From BOG-1155 sp963717985 (GTDB lineage: Bacteria; Desulfobacterota; Syntrophorhabdia; Syntrophorhabdales; WCHB1-27), in assembly GCA_963717985.1 (NCBI GenBank), contig CAVQYC010000001.1, forward strand, positions 434,001 to 498,000: a stretch of 64,000 nucleotides of DNA. Direction: 5' to 3'. The position numbers and the translations under genes are program-made. Within the stretch, counting starts at the first letter, position 1; each line of letters starts with the position of its first letter. Positions 28,384-36,556 of the stretch are shown here, in pieces. Under the pieces are notes generated by a model. That model was not told where the DNA came from and made no database searches. It worked only from the letters and a program-made list of their open reading frames with translations.

Positions 28384-28733
28384 GGGGGCGAATGGTCTCG
28401 ACAGGGAAAGAAGGGTCAAGGAGGCGTGCCGGGGTTCTATCTGCCCGCAATCAGGTAGAAACTAAACACAAACGCAGAAACAGACTACGCACTGGCCGCG
28501 TAAGGCGGCCACATCCGCTGGACTTTCCTCCCGCTTCAAGTTCAAACGGGTGTAATGCAAGTGGGATAGCCTCATCCGATACCTGTGGGGAAAGGCGAAG
28601 CTTAACAGGTTGGGATGAAAGGAAACCGGTCAGTGGGTGTCCTCGATTCCGAGACTTAATACACTGACTACGCATGTAGGCTCCTTAGGTTCTTGTTCTC
28701 TGGACGCGGGTTCGATTCCCGCCGCCTCCACCA
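28384..28733 (+). ncRNA. ssrA: Transfer-messenger RNA
   Basis: About 350 bases. The 5' end GGGGGCGAATGGTCTCGACA and the 3' end, with T-arm GGGTTCGATTCCC and acceptor GCCGCCTCCACCA, pair as a tRNA-like acceptor stem. The tag frame ends ...AETDYALAA then TAA at about 28501, typical of the degradation tag; the exact resume codon was not fixed. The gene stays whole, because the integrated element restores the 3' end. Confidence 0.96.
28711..28733 (+). other. attL: ssrA 3' end used as integration site
   Basis: TTCGATTCCCGCCGCC within the T-arm and acceptor of ssrA recurs exactly at 46879-46894, and a variant with the CCACCA end occurs at 38017-38038. A tyrosine recombinase gene starts 180 bases away. 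tmRNA 3' ends are classic targets of such integrases. Confidence 0.75.
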
Positions 28734-28765
28734 TTTGATAATCCGATACAATCCAACGAAGCACG

Positions 28766-28792
28766 AAACCCGTTAGAAATAGCGGGTTTTTT
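28766..28792 (+). terminator. Terminator after ssrA
   Basis: AAACCCG, 10-base loop, CGGGTTT, then TTT. It lies beyond the att core, so it is provided by the integrated element. Confidence 0.65.
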
Positions 28793-28841
28793 GTTGTTGA
28801 CAGTCCAAAGAAGTGTTATACTGTCTATTGAAATCCGGCAG

Positions 28842-28898
28842 TTTTTGAGTCATATTTGGGGTGCATATGCCTCAAAAATAAATCATATGCCTCAAAAA
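28842..28898. promoter_or_regulatory. Three copies of a 14-bp motif before the integrase gene
   Basis: ATATGCCTCAAAAA occurs at 28865-28878 and 28885-28898, exactly 20 bases apart, and in inverted form (13 of 14) at 28842-28855. The spacing of two helical turns and the position suggest arm-type integrase sites or an operator for the integrase gene. Confidence 0.6.
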
Positions 28899-28911
28899 AG
28901 GAGAAAAGCCA

Positions 28912-30141
28912 ATGCCTAAGCGGGTTATCCAGCTATCCGATGTTCAGGTAAGGAATGCCAAGCCCCGGAAGAAAGACTACAAGCTATCCGACGGGCGCGG
29001 TCTCTACCTTCTCGTATCAGTGAAGGGCGGCAAATACTGGCATTTCCAATACCTGATTCACGAGAAGCGCAAGAGAATCAGCTTCGGCCCCTACCCTGAG
29101 ATATCCCTTGCCGAAGCGCGAGAGAAGCGTGAGGAAGCCCGAAAGCAGATTTTGCACGGGATAGACCCGGCAGGCGTCCGCAAGGCTATGAAGCAGGCGG
29201 AGACTGTAGAGCCTGAGACATTCGAGGTGATAGCCCGTGAATGGCACGCGAAATTCACCCCTACGTGGTCGGCGACCCATGCGACAACCATGATAGCCCG
29301 GATGGAACGTGATCTCTTCCCGTGGATAGGAGCACGCCCTATCAACGAGGTCAAGGCCCCTGAGCTTTTAACGGTCCTTCGCCGGGTGGAGAGCCGGGGC
29401 GCCCTGGAAACCGCACACCGGATCAGAACCATTGCAGGGCAGGTGCTCCGGTACGCCGTCGCTACAGGCCGATGTGAACGTGATTGCTCCGGCGACCTGA
29501 GAGGGGCATTGCCTCAACCGGGAGAGCATCACCATGCCGCTATCACGGACCCGAAAGAGGTTGCACCCCTTCTGAGGGCGATAGACGGCTACCAGGGCGG
29601 GTTTGTGGTCAAATGCGCCTTACGCCTTGCCCCCATGTTCTTCGTGCGCCCTGGAGAGCTACGACAGGCGGAATGGGAGGAGATCGATCTCGATGAGCGA
29701 GTCTGGAACATACCGGCGCACAAGATGAAAATGAAGCAGCCCCATATCGTGCCTCTGTGCGCTCAGGCCGTGACGATACTGACGGAACTGAAACAGCTTA
29801 CCGGCGCGAGCAGGTACGTCTTCCCTTCAGGGCGGTCCTTCGCACGGCCGATGAGCAACAATACCGTGAATGCGGCACTACGGCGCATGGGCTATGACAA
29901 GGAGACCATGACCGGCCACGGCTTCAGAGCGATGGCAAGGACCATCCTTGACGAGGTCTTGCAGGTGAGGCCGGACTACATAGAGCATCAGCTTGCCCAT
30001 GCCGTGAGAGACCCGAACGGCAGAGCCTACAATCGGACGGCACATCTTGAAGGACGCCGCGAAATGATGCAGACCTGGGCGGACTACCTGGACGGGCTGA
30101 AAAAAGGCGCACAGGTATTGCCATTGCACAGGAAGGGTTAA
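28912..30141 (+). CDS. Tyrosine recombinase (integrase), element A
   Basis: 409-residue P4-type integrase. N-terminal DUF4102-like arm-binding domain (LSDGRGLYLLVSVKGGKYW; then ISFGPYPEISLAEAR), a core-binding SAM-like domain, and a catalytic domain with the first Arg in FVRPGELRQAEW, HGFRAMAR (HxxR) and a terminal LAHAVRDPNGRAYNR with the nucleophile Tyr. All catalytic residues appear intact. AAAAAAGGAG precedes the ATG. It stands right beside the ssrA att site, so it very likely drove that integration. Confidence 0.93.
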   Translation: MPKRVIQLSDVQVRNAKPRKKDYKLSDGRGLYLLVSVKGGKYWHFQYLIHEKRKRISFGPYPEISLAEAREKREEARKQILHGIDPAGVRKAMKQAETVEPETFEVIAREWHAKFTPTWSATHATTMIARMERDLFPWIGARPINEVKAPELLTVLRRVESRGALETAHRIRTIAGQVLRYAVATGRCERDCSGDLRGALPQPGEHHHAAITDPKEVAPLLRAIDGYQGGFVVKCALRLAPMFFVRPGELRQAEWEEIDLDERVWNIPAHKMKMKQPHIVPLCAQAVTILTELKQLTGASRYVFPSGRSFARPMSNNTVNAALRRMGYDKETMTGHGFRAMARTILDEVLQVRPDYIEHQLAHAVRDPNGRAYNRTAHLEGRREMMQTWADYLDGLKKGAQVLPLHRKG

Positions 30142-30297
30142 GGGAAAGCGAGAGGTGAAATAGCAGGGTAAACCGGACCGACGTGGTACAATGGACAAGA
30201 CCGCACGAGAATGATACCGGGGAGGGGGAGAAATCCCCTTTCCTGTTTATTGGGAAGTATTATGAACAATGAGCGACATGGCTTTACTGGTACTGGT

Positions 30298-30528
30298 CTA
30301 TTTGCAGAGCTTCAGAAATTCCTCGACAGTCATGCCTGCCTTTCCGATCTGGTCCCGCAGTAAGCCTTGCTTTACGGTGTCCCCTTTGTGAAAAGGAATG
30401 GAAAGGATGTTCGGGTTGCCTTCCTTCGTGAGCTTTACGTGGCTGCCCTTCTGCCCCCTTACCTTCCATCCCGCCCGCTCGAATGCCCTTATCACCCCTT
30501 CGGGTTTCAGGTTGTGAATCCCGCTCAT
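30298..30528 (-). CDS. hicA: HicA-family mRNA interferase toxin
   Basis: 76 residues with the double-stranded RNA-binding-like HicA fold: KPEGVIRAFERAGWKVRGQ, then the active-site His in GSHVKL, and a C-terminal LLRDQIGKAGMTVEEFLK. HicA toxins cleave mRNA. Its start overlaps the stop of the upstream antitoxin gene (ATGA), the antitoxin-first order seen in part of the HicAB pairs. Confidence 0.85.
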   Translation of the reverse strand: MSGIHNLKPEGVIRAFERAGWKVRGQKGSHVKLTKEGNPNILSIPFHKGDTVKQGLLRDQIGKAGMTVEEFLKLCK

Positions 30529-31166
30529 GAGGCCCGTTTGGACTTTTCGTCTTGCCGGTCTTCCTCTATAATTTCAAGGTGTCCGCTAATCGCGTCCTTC
30601 ATCATACCAAGCGTTTCTTCTATCGTGTCTCCCTGAGACGCGCATCCGGGCAGATCGGGACATTCTCCCCAGTAGCCCCCGTCTTCCATATCCGCGCGTA
30701 AAATCACTCGATACTTCTTTCCCTTGACCGTCACGGAATATTTCCTTTCCTTCTCCAGGTCAATTACTTCTCCCCGGAGCTTTTCGATCAGGTCTCCTAA
30801 AGCGATAGAGAACACCAGTTGCCCTTGTTTCAAGGTATCCATGATCTGCTTGTCGTCCCCGGTGATGACGAATATCGTTTTGCCGTCCGTGAGAAAGCGA
30901 AGCTCCGCAAGGGGTTTCTCTACTTCCTTGATGTGTTTTTTCAGATAGGTCACGGCTTTCCTGATCTTCTGAAGGGTAAGCCCGCTGTCCAGCAAGGTTT
31001 TCGCTACCTTGATCTGAACCAGGTCGCTGAAGGAATAGAGCCTTACCGATCCCTTCCCTGCTGCCTCGCTTATCGAGGGTTTTATGAAATTGCTCGAATC
31101 CCAGTAATCGAGCCTTCTTTGCGTCAGATCGGTGATCTTGGACACCGCTTTACTATTGAAATTCAT
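30525..31166 (-). CDS. MerR-HicB fusion antitoxin
   Basis: 213 residues. The N-terminal ~75 residues are a MerR-type winged helix (VSKITDLTQRRLDYWDSSNF; then VRLYSFSDLVQIKVAKTLLD). A middle helical and alpha/beta linker follows, and the last ~75 residues are a HicB domain (RVILRADMEDGGYWGECPDL, PGCASQGDTIEETLGMMKDA). Most HicB antitoxins carry a short HTH or ribbon-helix-helix, so a MerR head is unusual. Start at 31166 after GGAGGGAAGG. Likely neutralises HicA and represses its own promoter. Confidence 0.8.
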   Translation of the reverse strand: MNFNSKAVSKITDLTQRRLDYWDSSNFIKPSISEAAGKGSVRLYSFSDLVQIKVAKTLLDSGLTLQKIRKAVTYLKKHIKEVEKPLAELRFLTDGKTIFVITGDDKQIMDTLKQGQLVFSIALGDLIEKLRGEVIDLEKERKYSVTVKGKKYRVILRADMEDGGYWGECPDLPGCASQGDTIEETLGMMKDAISGHLEIIEEDRQDEKSKRAS

Positions 31167-31199
31167 GTTCCTTCCCTCCATGAGTACATTACTGTATTT

Positions 31200-31226
31200 A
31201 TTATACATATGTTTTGCTTTTGTCAA
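31200..31226 (-). promoter_or_regulatory. Promoter of the merR-hicB/hicA operon
   Basis: Perfect TTGACA and TATAAT on the minus strand with a short 15-base spacer, overlapping the end of the preceding gene. A non-standard spacer is often seen where a MerR-type protein acts. Confidence 0.65.
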
Positions 31227-31573
31227 TAGATTTCCGGTGCCTTACCGTCCCCTGCCTTGCTATTCTCCGCACCCATTCCAAACAGTTCCCTGAATAGACT
31301 ATCCTGGAACCCTGCAATACTACGGTCGCGGTTCTTAATAAGCCACCTGAAACATAGGGTAATAAACTTCGATCTGGTTAGCCCGACTTCCCGCAAGATC
31401 GGTTCGACTCTTTCCCATTCCTCGTCAGTGACATATACGTTCCGTCGATAAGGATCGGTACGGCGAGGCTTTGACTTTTTAGCGTGAGAGGCCATCAGCA
31501 CCCGAGGTGTGTTCTCAGCCTGACTCACAGACGCCCTCTCTTGCGCCCTTCTCAATTTTCTTTGCTTGCCCAT
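31223..31573 (-). CDS. Ribbon-helix-helix-like hypothetical protein
   Basis: About 116 residues: basic N-terminus (GKQRKLRRAQERAS), then NVYVTDEEWERVEPILREVG and LTRSKFITLCFRWLIKNR, which look like a ribbon-helix-helix DNA-binding unit as in MobC or plasmid partition proteins. TTGACC-18-TATAAG (31580-31609) stands so close that transcription would begin near the ATG, so the mRNA might be leaderless; AAGGTG could also serve as ribosome site. Function not known. Confidence 0.55.
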   Translation of the reverse strand: MGKQRKLRRAQERASVSQAENTPRVLMASHAKKSKPRRTDPYRRNVYVTDEEWERVEPILREVGLTRSKFITLCFRWLIKNRDRSIAGFQDSLFRELFGMGAENSKAGDGKAPEIY

Positions 31574-32119
31574 ACACACCTTATACACCACTATCGTGAC
31601 ACAGGTCAAAGCTCTTTTTCTTCCCCCGTATATCCCCCTGTTTTTACTACGAATATTATTCTCGTGAGGTTTAAGATAAGATAGTCTTGTTGTGATATGT
31701 GTTAATTAATAAACCCAAGGGCAACCCCGCCATGCGCCCGATCTATCGGGATGGCTTTCCAATTTCCCCGCCGTGGCCGTCACGGAAATTGTACTCATCG
31801 CTGCCGCGAGAAAAGGCCCTCTTTTCCCCTTCCTTTTTGAGGGGAAAAAATCTTTAGGGAAGGACCTTCCGCCCTTCCGCGTCCACCCGCCCCCGTGCTC
31901 CTTACGTCCGCGCGGGAGGCGGGAGGGACGCCGTCTCACCGATTGCGGACCTCGGACCCCATTTTGTACCACCGCCTTCGTTTAACATTGATTTCATTTA
32001 TGGACAGACCGTATTATTTTGTCCAGTGTTCCTATCTGTAGCGTTATTGGAATGCGCCTACTATATATTGATTGAATCACAATCTTGAAATATTTCGCTG
32101 AGCCTGATATGATTGGTTC
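31574..32119. other. Non-coding stretch in element A
   Basis: No convincing gene. It carries the structured element at 31760-31860, a GC-rich stretch near 31880-31945 similar to pieces at 34150-34205 and 46490-46560, and GTATTATTTTGTCCA (32011-32025), repeated exactly at 33996-34010. Confidence 0.6.
31760..31860. repeat. Structured non-coding element, copy A
   Basis: Two inverted repeats: CAATTTCC with GGAAATTG (31760-31791, with an inner CCGTG/CACGG pair) and TTTTCCCC with GGGGAAAA (31822-31848), separated by CTGCCGCGAGAAA. A diverged copy with the same two hairpins but different paired bases is at 41548-41660. Confidence 0.65.
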
Positions 32120-32542
32120 GTGCCGTCGCCAAAGTGGGCTACCCAACAAATTATTATGTTAATTTTCTGCATAGTCGTTGTAGGAGGTATAATTTTTTTA
32201 AAGCTTTTTGGTGACGAGTTCGGGATTCATACACAAGGTTATCCCCTTTATTACGATCTGCCCCTCGGGGAGCAAGCTGACGTTCGCTTCACCTACGAGT
32301 GTCCGACGCGACAGGACTACGGCGAGGGGTCTCCTTCCAGATTTGGGGTCCACTCATCATATATCCCCCCCGGAATGCACGAGAGTCCCGGAGGGCTTAC
32401 CGGGACCCCCACCGAAACCGGCGAATGGTACATAAGAGTGTCAGTCACTTGTGATTATAAGTCGCTTTATGATGGCAGTTGGTGGTACAACCGGCCCCCC
32501 TACGAAACCGGAGCGAAAATACGAGTACACCTACGGCGATAA
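32120..32542 (+). CDS. Membrane-anchored protein with Ig-like segment, unknown function
   Basis: 140 residues. A single N-terminal membrane helix (QQIIMLIFCIVVVGGIIFL) places the rest outside the membrane. The part IPPGMHESPGGLTGTPTETG recalls the putative-Ig (He_PIG) pattern found in surface proteins. GTG at 32120 is the longest start; ATG at 32156 would cut into the helix. AT-rich, unlike the flanking chromosome. Its target is unknown. Confidence 0.55.
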   Translation: MPSPKWATQQIIMLIFCIVVVGGIIFLKLFGDEFGIHTQGYPLYYDLPLGEQADVRFTYECPTRQDYGEGSPSRFGVHSSYIPPGMHESPGGLTGTPTETGEWYIRVSVTCDYKSLYDGSWWYNRPPYETGAKIRVHLRR

Positions 32543-32618
32543 AAGGCTGCTGAAGCGCGTTGTTTCGAGGAGGCTGCTGGGTCTTGCACTACAACTGTAA
32601 ATTTTCGATTCGTTCTCC

Positions 32619-33836
32619 CTATGGAGGCTTGCCCACAATACCGGCACGCACCGGCCAGAGGCAGAATCTATTATCATCGTTTTTTTTGTTACGAGCACTA
32701 CTAAGGTTAGCGATATGGTTCATGCCCAGGCTGCGGCCGAGCCCCCAACTGCCGTCTTTCATATTGACGACCCATGCGAGGTCGTGCGACCTGTAGGGAG
32801 AAGACGACCAGTAGAAATCGGGCTGAACATTTATGAATGGATGGCCCTGCGACAGGGCGCACTGATGCATAGAATAATCGATCAGGCTTCTAAGCTCCTT
32901 AACGTTCGGCAGCCGCCAGTCGTTGTGCCCGTAGGTTCCTGAGCCGGAATTAATAGAGGTTACGTATTTTAGCGCTCCTACCCACGTCTTATAACTACCC
33001 CATAATAAACTCTGGTCGTTTTCCGTGACGTTTCCATCTTTTGTCCATATGAGACCGGTCAGGTTATCCGTTACAGTGCCATCGTCATTATCGATAAATC
33101 GTGGATCGGGCCAGGGAACTCCTGCTTGTATATGGCCGTCGTCACCTGAATGGCGGCTTTGCGTCTGACCCGTGGCCCAAATAGCCGCGTTACGAAATGC
33201 CCCGGATTGTCCATCACGAACAGGCCAAACTTTTGAGTCGCACGCCCTAGGATCAGGTTTCTTGATCGCCTTCCATCTGGCTTCTGCGAGGCCGCCCATG
33301 GTAAAGTTAATGCGCCACGCGAAGGAGCTATTGATTGCATGCGTTGTAGAGGACCAATAGCCCGTAAAAGGCAACGATCCAACATTTCTAAATATCTGCG
33401 GCACACTGCGCAATGGGCTTATGAGATCCGGATTTCTATTGGACGGCCCGAAGATAACGAGGCTTTCCAACTCGTTAATATTTGGCAGCCGCCAGTCGTT
33501 ATGACCAAGGTGATTCACGGCATTTAAACAAGTTACATAATTAAAAGCATTCTCCCAACCCATCACTCCACCCGCGCACGACCCGGCCGTCAACACTTTA
33601 TGCGCGGACGACCACCAGTGTCGCTTTTGCATCGGCTCGTATGACCCGACCATAGGCGTACCGGCATTTTTTGTCCATATGAGACCGGTCAGGTTATCCG
33701 TTACAGTGCCATCGCCATTATCGATAAATCGTGGATCGGGCCAGGGAACTCCTGCTTGTATATGGCCGTCGTCCCCTTCCTTATTGCCAAGGAATCCTAA
33801 AGTCCATCCCGTCCGCGGCAGGTTTACAGTTCCCAT
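32619..33836 (-). CDS. DUF1566 (Lcl C-terminal domain) protein with two repeats
   Basis: 405 residues made of two tandem DUF1566 units. Each begins GHIQAGVPWPDPRFIDN and DGTVTDNLTGLIWTK, continues with GHNDWRLPN, and ends with a WSS...WPVR pattern. The fold is related to C-type-lectin/FGE-like domains, often secreted, but no signal peptide is visible here. The duplicated segment is almost identical in DNA (see 33041 and 33671). Binding role suspected; no partner is known. Confidence 0.75.
   Translation of the reverse strand: MGTVNLPRTGWTLGFLGNKEGDDGHIQAGVPWPDPRFIDNGDGTVTDNLTGLIWTKNAGTPMVGSYEPMQKRHWWSSAHKVLTAGSCAGGVMGWENAFNYVTCLNAVNHLGHNDWRLPNINELESLVIFGPSNRNPDLISPLRSVPQIFRNVGSLPFTGYWSSTTHAINSSFAWRINFTMGGLAEARWKAIKKPDPRACDSKVWPVRDGQSGAFRNAAIWATGQTQSRHSGDDGHIQAGVPWPDPRFIDNDDGTVTDNLTGLIWTKDGNVTENDQSLLWGSYKTWVGALKYVTSINSGSGTYGHNDWRLPNVKELRSLIDYSMHQCALSQGHPFINVQPDFYWSSSPYRSHDLAWVVNMKDGSWGLGRSLGMNHIANLSSARNKKNDDNRFCLWPVRAGIVGKPP
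33041..33143. repeat. 103-bp direct repeat inside the DUF1566 gene (first copy)
   Basis: Identical to 33671-33773 except one T/C change (near 33085 / 33715). Encodes the shared start of both DUF1566 units. Confidence 0.9.
33671..33773. repeat. 103-bp direct repeat inside the DUF1566 gene (second copy)
   Basis: Partner of 33041-33143, 630 bases away, in the same direction. The rest of the two units is clearly diverged, so this part was recently copied or converted. Confidence 0.9.
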
Positions 33837-33987
33837 GTCTGATCCCCCCCTTTGTTCTTTGTGTGGAAGAATCTTCGTTTCATTTTTTAGATAAGAGAAG
33901 GCAATATGGCAACGTAAGCAACGTCCCTATTATACACAATTTCTCGCCCAGTATCACAGGCCCTCCTCTTTTCGATTTCCATAATGC

Positions 33988-34008
33988 GACAAAATGTATT
34001 ATTTTGTC
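33988..34008. promoter_or_regulatory. Operator-like inverted repeat
   Basis: GACAAAAT, 5 bases, ATTTTGTC. Half of it with flank (15 bases) recurs at 32011-32025, so a shared regulator could bind both. Confidence 0.4.
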
Positions 34009-34079
34009 CATATTATGAAAACGCAACATAGGAAAGACGCGAGTTTGCGCGGTCTTTCCGACCCTGAAACCTGGACAAA

Positions 34080-34274
34080 ATGAACGATGACAGAAAACAC
34101 CTTACCCAGCGGGAAGTGGAAAAAGTCATCAAGGCCGTCAAAGCAAGCCGTGCCCATCCTTCCGCGCGGGAGACGGGAGGTACGTCGCTTGCGGACTTCG
34201 GACCCGTAAAGGGCGCTTTCTCCGGCACTCGGAAGAAAAGTTTTGACACAGACAAAAAATTGTGGTCTCTATAG
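34080..34274 (+). pseudogene. Possible tyrosine-integrase N-terminal remnant
   Basis: 64 residues; the first 35 (MNDDRKHLTQREVEKVIKAV then KASRAHPSARETGG) resemble the start of short integron/phage-type tyrosine recombinases (LTxEEVExLIxAAKxS). The remainder, where the catalytic arginine would follow, is unrelated. No ribosome-binding site is seen. Confidence 0.35.
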
Positions 34275-34277
34275 GTT

Positions 34278-34447
34278 GCAGGCATTGTTACCTGCCATAA
34301 TAAATAATTCAGGAGCTAGTCTCCTGCAGGGTTAGACCCTGCCTACAATTAACTTCACACCATTTAGGGCTTTGCCCTCCCACAGCTAAATACCTTCATT
34401 TTCAGGAATTTATTTCCTGCACCCGACACAACTTAGGGGCCGCCCCT
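34278..34447. repeat. Array of six short hairpins
   Basis: Six inverted repeats in 170 non-coding bases: GCAGG/CCTGC (34278-34295), CAGGAG/CTCCTG (34310-34326), GCAGGGT/ACCCTGC with a three-base loop (34326-34342), AGGGC/GCCCT (34366-34378), CAGGAA/TTCCTG (34403-34419) and AGGGG/CCCCT (34435-34447). Stems share a CAGG/AGGG theme but differ in sequence, unlike a CRISPR. Links between are AT-rich. Confidence 0.7.
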
Positions 34448-34464
34448 GCCTTTATCAACCGAGA

Positions 34465-34500
34465 CTTGCCCTTGCCGTCTAACATAGCGGCAAGGGCAAG
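34465..34500. repeat. Perfect 13-bp inverted repeat before alpA-like gene
   Basis: CTTGCCCTTGCCG and its complement enclose 10 bases. It follows the hairpin array and precedes the small regulator gene; it may be a terminator, operator or part of the same structured region. Confidence 0.65.
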
Positions 34501-34544
34501 CAGAGTGACAAGGAGGTCGCAGGCAATGGCAAGTAGGTGTCAGA

Positions 34545-34718
34545 ATGAATAAGCGCTTCTTACGCCTCCCGGAAGTCCTTGAGCGAATCCCTGTGTCGAA
34601 GAGCACGTGGTGGGCCGGTGTCAAGAAGGGCATTTTCCCAAAGTCAATCAAATTGTCGGCCCGAATCACCGTGTGGCTGGAAGAGGATATTGAAAAGATC
34701 GGCGTTGAAACAAAATAG
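34545..34718 (+). CDS. AlpA-like excisionase/regulator
   Basis: 57 residues, too short for most gene callers: MNKRFLRLPEVLERIPVSKS, then TWWAGVKKGIFPKSIKLSAR and VWLEEDIEKIG. This is the winged-helix pattern of the AlpA/phage Xis-type family (RLPEVxxRxgxSxsTxyrxxxxGxFPxpvkLg). AGGTG lies 6 bases before the start. Such proteins often activate excision in P4-type islands. The next gene follows 50 bases later. Confidence 0.8.
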   Translation: MNKRFLRLPEVLERIPVSKSTWWAGVKKGIFPKSIKLSARITVWLEEDIEKIGVETK

Positions 34719-34767
34719 TCCTTTCAAAACCGCCCGATATTTCATACAATAGCGCCAAGGGGTAGGT

Positions 34768-36390
34768 ATGGAAAATACTCTCTACTACGGCGATAATCTG
34801 GACATTCTGCGCCGCTACCTGAAAGACGAATCGGTTGACCTCGTTTACCTGGACCCGCCGTTCAATTCCAATGCGAACTATAATGTGCTTTTTGCAGAAA
34901 AGGACGGACATAAGGCCGCGAGTCAGATTCGGGCTTTTTCGGATACCTGGACATGGACACAGGAAAGCGAATCCGCCTATGCAGAGGTTGTGACGGCGGG
35001 CGGGCGGGTGGCCGATTGTTTACGGGCTTTCAGGACGTTCTTGGGCGAATGCGACATGTTAGCCTATCTCGTTATGATGGCTCCGCGCCTTGTGGAACTG
35101 CGGCGGACATTGAAGCCCACGGGCAGCATATACCTGCACTGCGATCCGACAGCGAGCCACTACCTGAAATTGCTTATGGATGCTGTTTTCGGTCCTCAAA
35201 ACTTCAGAAATGAAATCGTCTGGAAGCGAACCAGCGCCCATAGCAGCGCCAAAAGATACGGTCCTGTCCACGACACGCTGCTCTTATTTTCTAAGACAGA
35301 TGGGTACACCTGGAACCAATCCTTTCAAGCCTACGACGAATACTACCTTGACCAATTCTACACGCACATTGACGACAAGGGTAGACGATGGACAAGGTCC
35401 GATCTCACCGGGGCCGGTGTCCGGCATGGTGAAACCGGAAAGCCGTGGCGCGGCATTGACGTAACTGCGAAGGGCCGTCACTGGATGGTGCCTACTGCCG
35501 AGTTAGACAAGCTCGATGCTCAGGGTAAGATTCACTGGCCCGAAAGGGAGGGTGGTATGCCAAGGCTCAAGCGCTATGTTGATGAGCAACCGGGCGTTCC
35601 GCTGCAAGACGTGTGGACGGACATTCCGCCGATGCATAATCTATCCCGTGAACGCCTCGGCTACCCCACGCAGAAACCCGAAGACTTGTTGGAACGAATG
35701 ATTCAGGCGAGCAGCAACGAAGGGGACACAATCATGGACCCCTTCTGCGGCTGCGGGACCGCTATCGCCGGTGCCCAAAAACTCGGCCGCCGATGGATAG
35801 GGATAGATATAACGCACCTTGCAATAACGCTTATCAAGCACCGCCTTAAGGATACCTTCGGCGAAGCTGCCGCATACAAGGTGATCGGGGAACCGGTAAG
35901 CGTGCCTGACGCCGAGGCGCTTGCGGCTTCAGACCCGTATCAATTTCAATGGTGGACCTTGGGCCTTGTGGGGGCGCGGCCCGTCGAACAAAAGAAGGGA
36001 GCGGACAGGGGTATTGACGGGCGGATCGTCTTTCAGGGCGATAAGGCCGGAGTATTTGAAAGCGTAATTCTATCAGTGAAGGCGGGTAAGACCGGCCCGT
36101 CGCACGTCCGAGACTTAAAAGGCGTCTTGGAGCGGGAAAAAGCAGCCATAGGCGCTTTGATTACAATGCAAGAGCCGACTGCTGAAATGAAGACCGAGGC
36201 TGTTATGGCGGGATTCTATCAGTCCGAGACGTGGGGGCGGAAATATCCGCGAATGCAACTCTTGACAGTGGCCGAATTATTGGCCGGGAAGAAGATCGAA
36301 ATGCCCCCGATCCGGCAAGTGGGTGCTACGTTCAAGAAAGCGCCCAAAGCGACGGGGACACAGGGCGAACAGGTTAAACTGCCAATGTGA
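34768..36390 (+). CDS. DNA methyltransferase (beta type) with C-terminal Mrr-like nuclease domain
   Basis: 540 residues. Motif IV is DPPFNSN near residue 31 and motif I, MDPFCGCGTAIAGA, comes late near 320, the order of beta-class N6-adenine/N4-cytosine methyltransferases; a variable target-recognition region lies between. After about residue 400 comes a second domain with GADRGIDGRIVF and VILSVKAGK, matching the D...(S/Q)xK core of Mrr-like PD-(D/E)XK nucleases. It could be a one-chain restriction-modification enzyme. Base and site specificity cannot be told. Confidence 0.82.
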   Translation: MENTLYYGDNLDILRRYLKDESVDLVYLDPPFNSNANYNVLFAEKDGHKAASQIRAFSDTWTWTQESESAYAEVVTAGGRVADCLRAFRTFLGECDMLAYLVMMAPRLVELRRTLKPTGSIYLHCDPTASHYLKLLMDAVFGPQNFRNEIVWKRTSAHSSAKRYGPVHDTLLLFSKTDGYTWNQSFQAYDEYYLDQFYTHIDDKGRRWTRSDLTGAGVRHGETGKPWRGIDVTAKGRHWMVPTAELDKLDAQGKIHWPEREGGMPRLKRYVDEQPGVPLQDVWTDIPPMHNLSRERLGYPTQKPEDLLERMIQASSNEGDTIMDPFCGCGTAIAGAQKLGRRWIGIDITHLAITLIKHRLKDTFGEAAAYKVIGEPVSVPDAEALAASDPYQFQWWTLGLVGARPVEQKKGADRGIDGRIVFQGDKAGVFESVILSVKAGKTGPSHVRDLKGVLEREKAAIGALITMQEPTAEMKTEAVMAGFYQSETWGRKYPRMQLLTVAELLAGKKIEMPPIRQVGATFKKAPKATGTQGEQVKLPM

Positions 36391-36556
36391 AGGCCAATCT
36401 TGTTCATCAGGTTCGCATACTTTCCATGGCACAGGGAGGCTCTCTCTTCCACCTAAATAGCGTGTCGAATTCAAACTTGTGAATCGCGGATTGCCGCAGA
36501 AAGACGACAACAAAGGCGTTAGCCGCCGACGTATCGAGTTTACTTGGATGCAGTAA
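36391..36556. other. Gap between convergent genes
   Basis: Nothing recognisable is seen between the ends of the methyltransferase and the PIN-like gene. Confidence 0.5.

Noticed and set aside
31706..31972. 88-codon minus-strand frame in element A
   Set aside because: Arg/Gly/Pro-rich translation of the GC-rich repeat and of the hairpin element; no start signal.
32619..33836. Diversity-generating retroelement target
   Set aside because: DUF1566/lectin-like fold suggested it, but there is no reverse transcriptase, and the 103-bp repeat differs by a single T/C change instead of adenine-directed variation.
34278..34500. CRISPR array
   Set aside because: The units are unlike in sequence and length, there are no constant repeats with unique spacers, and no cas genes are near.
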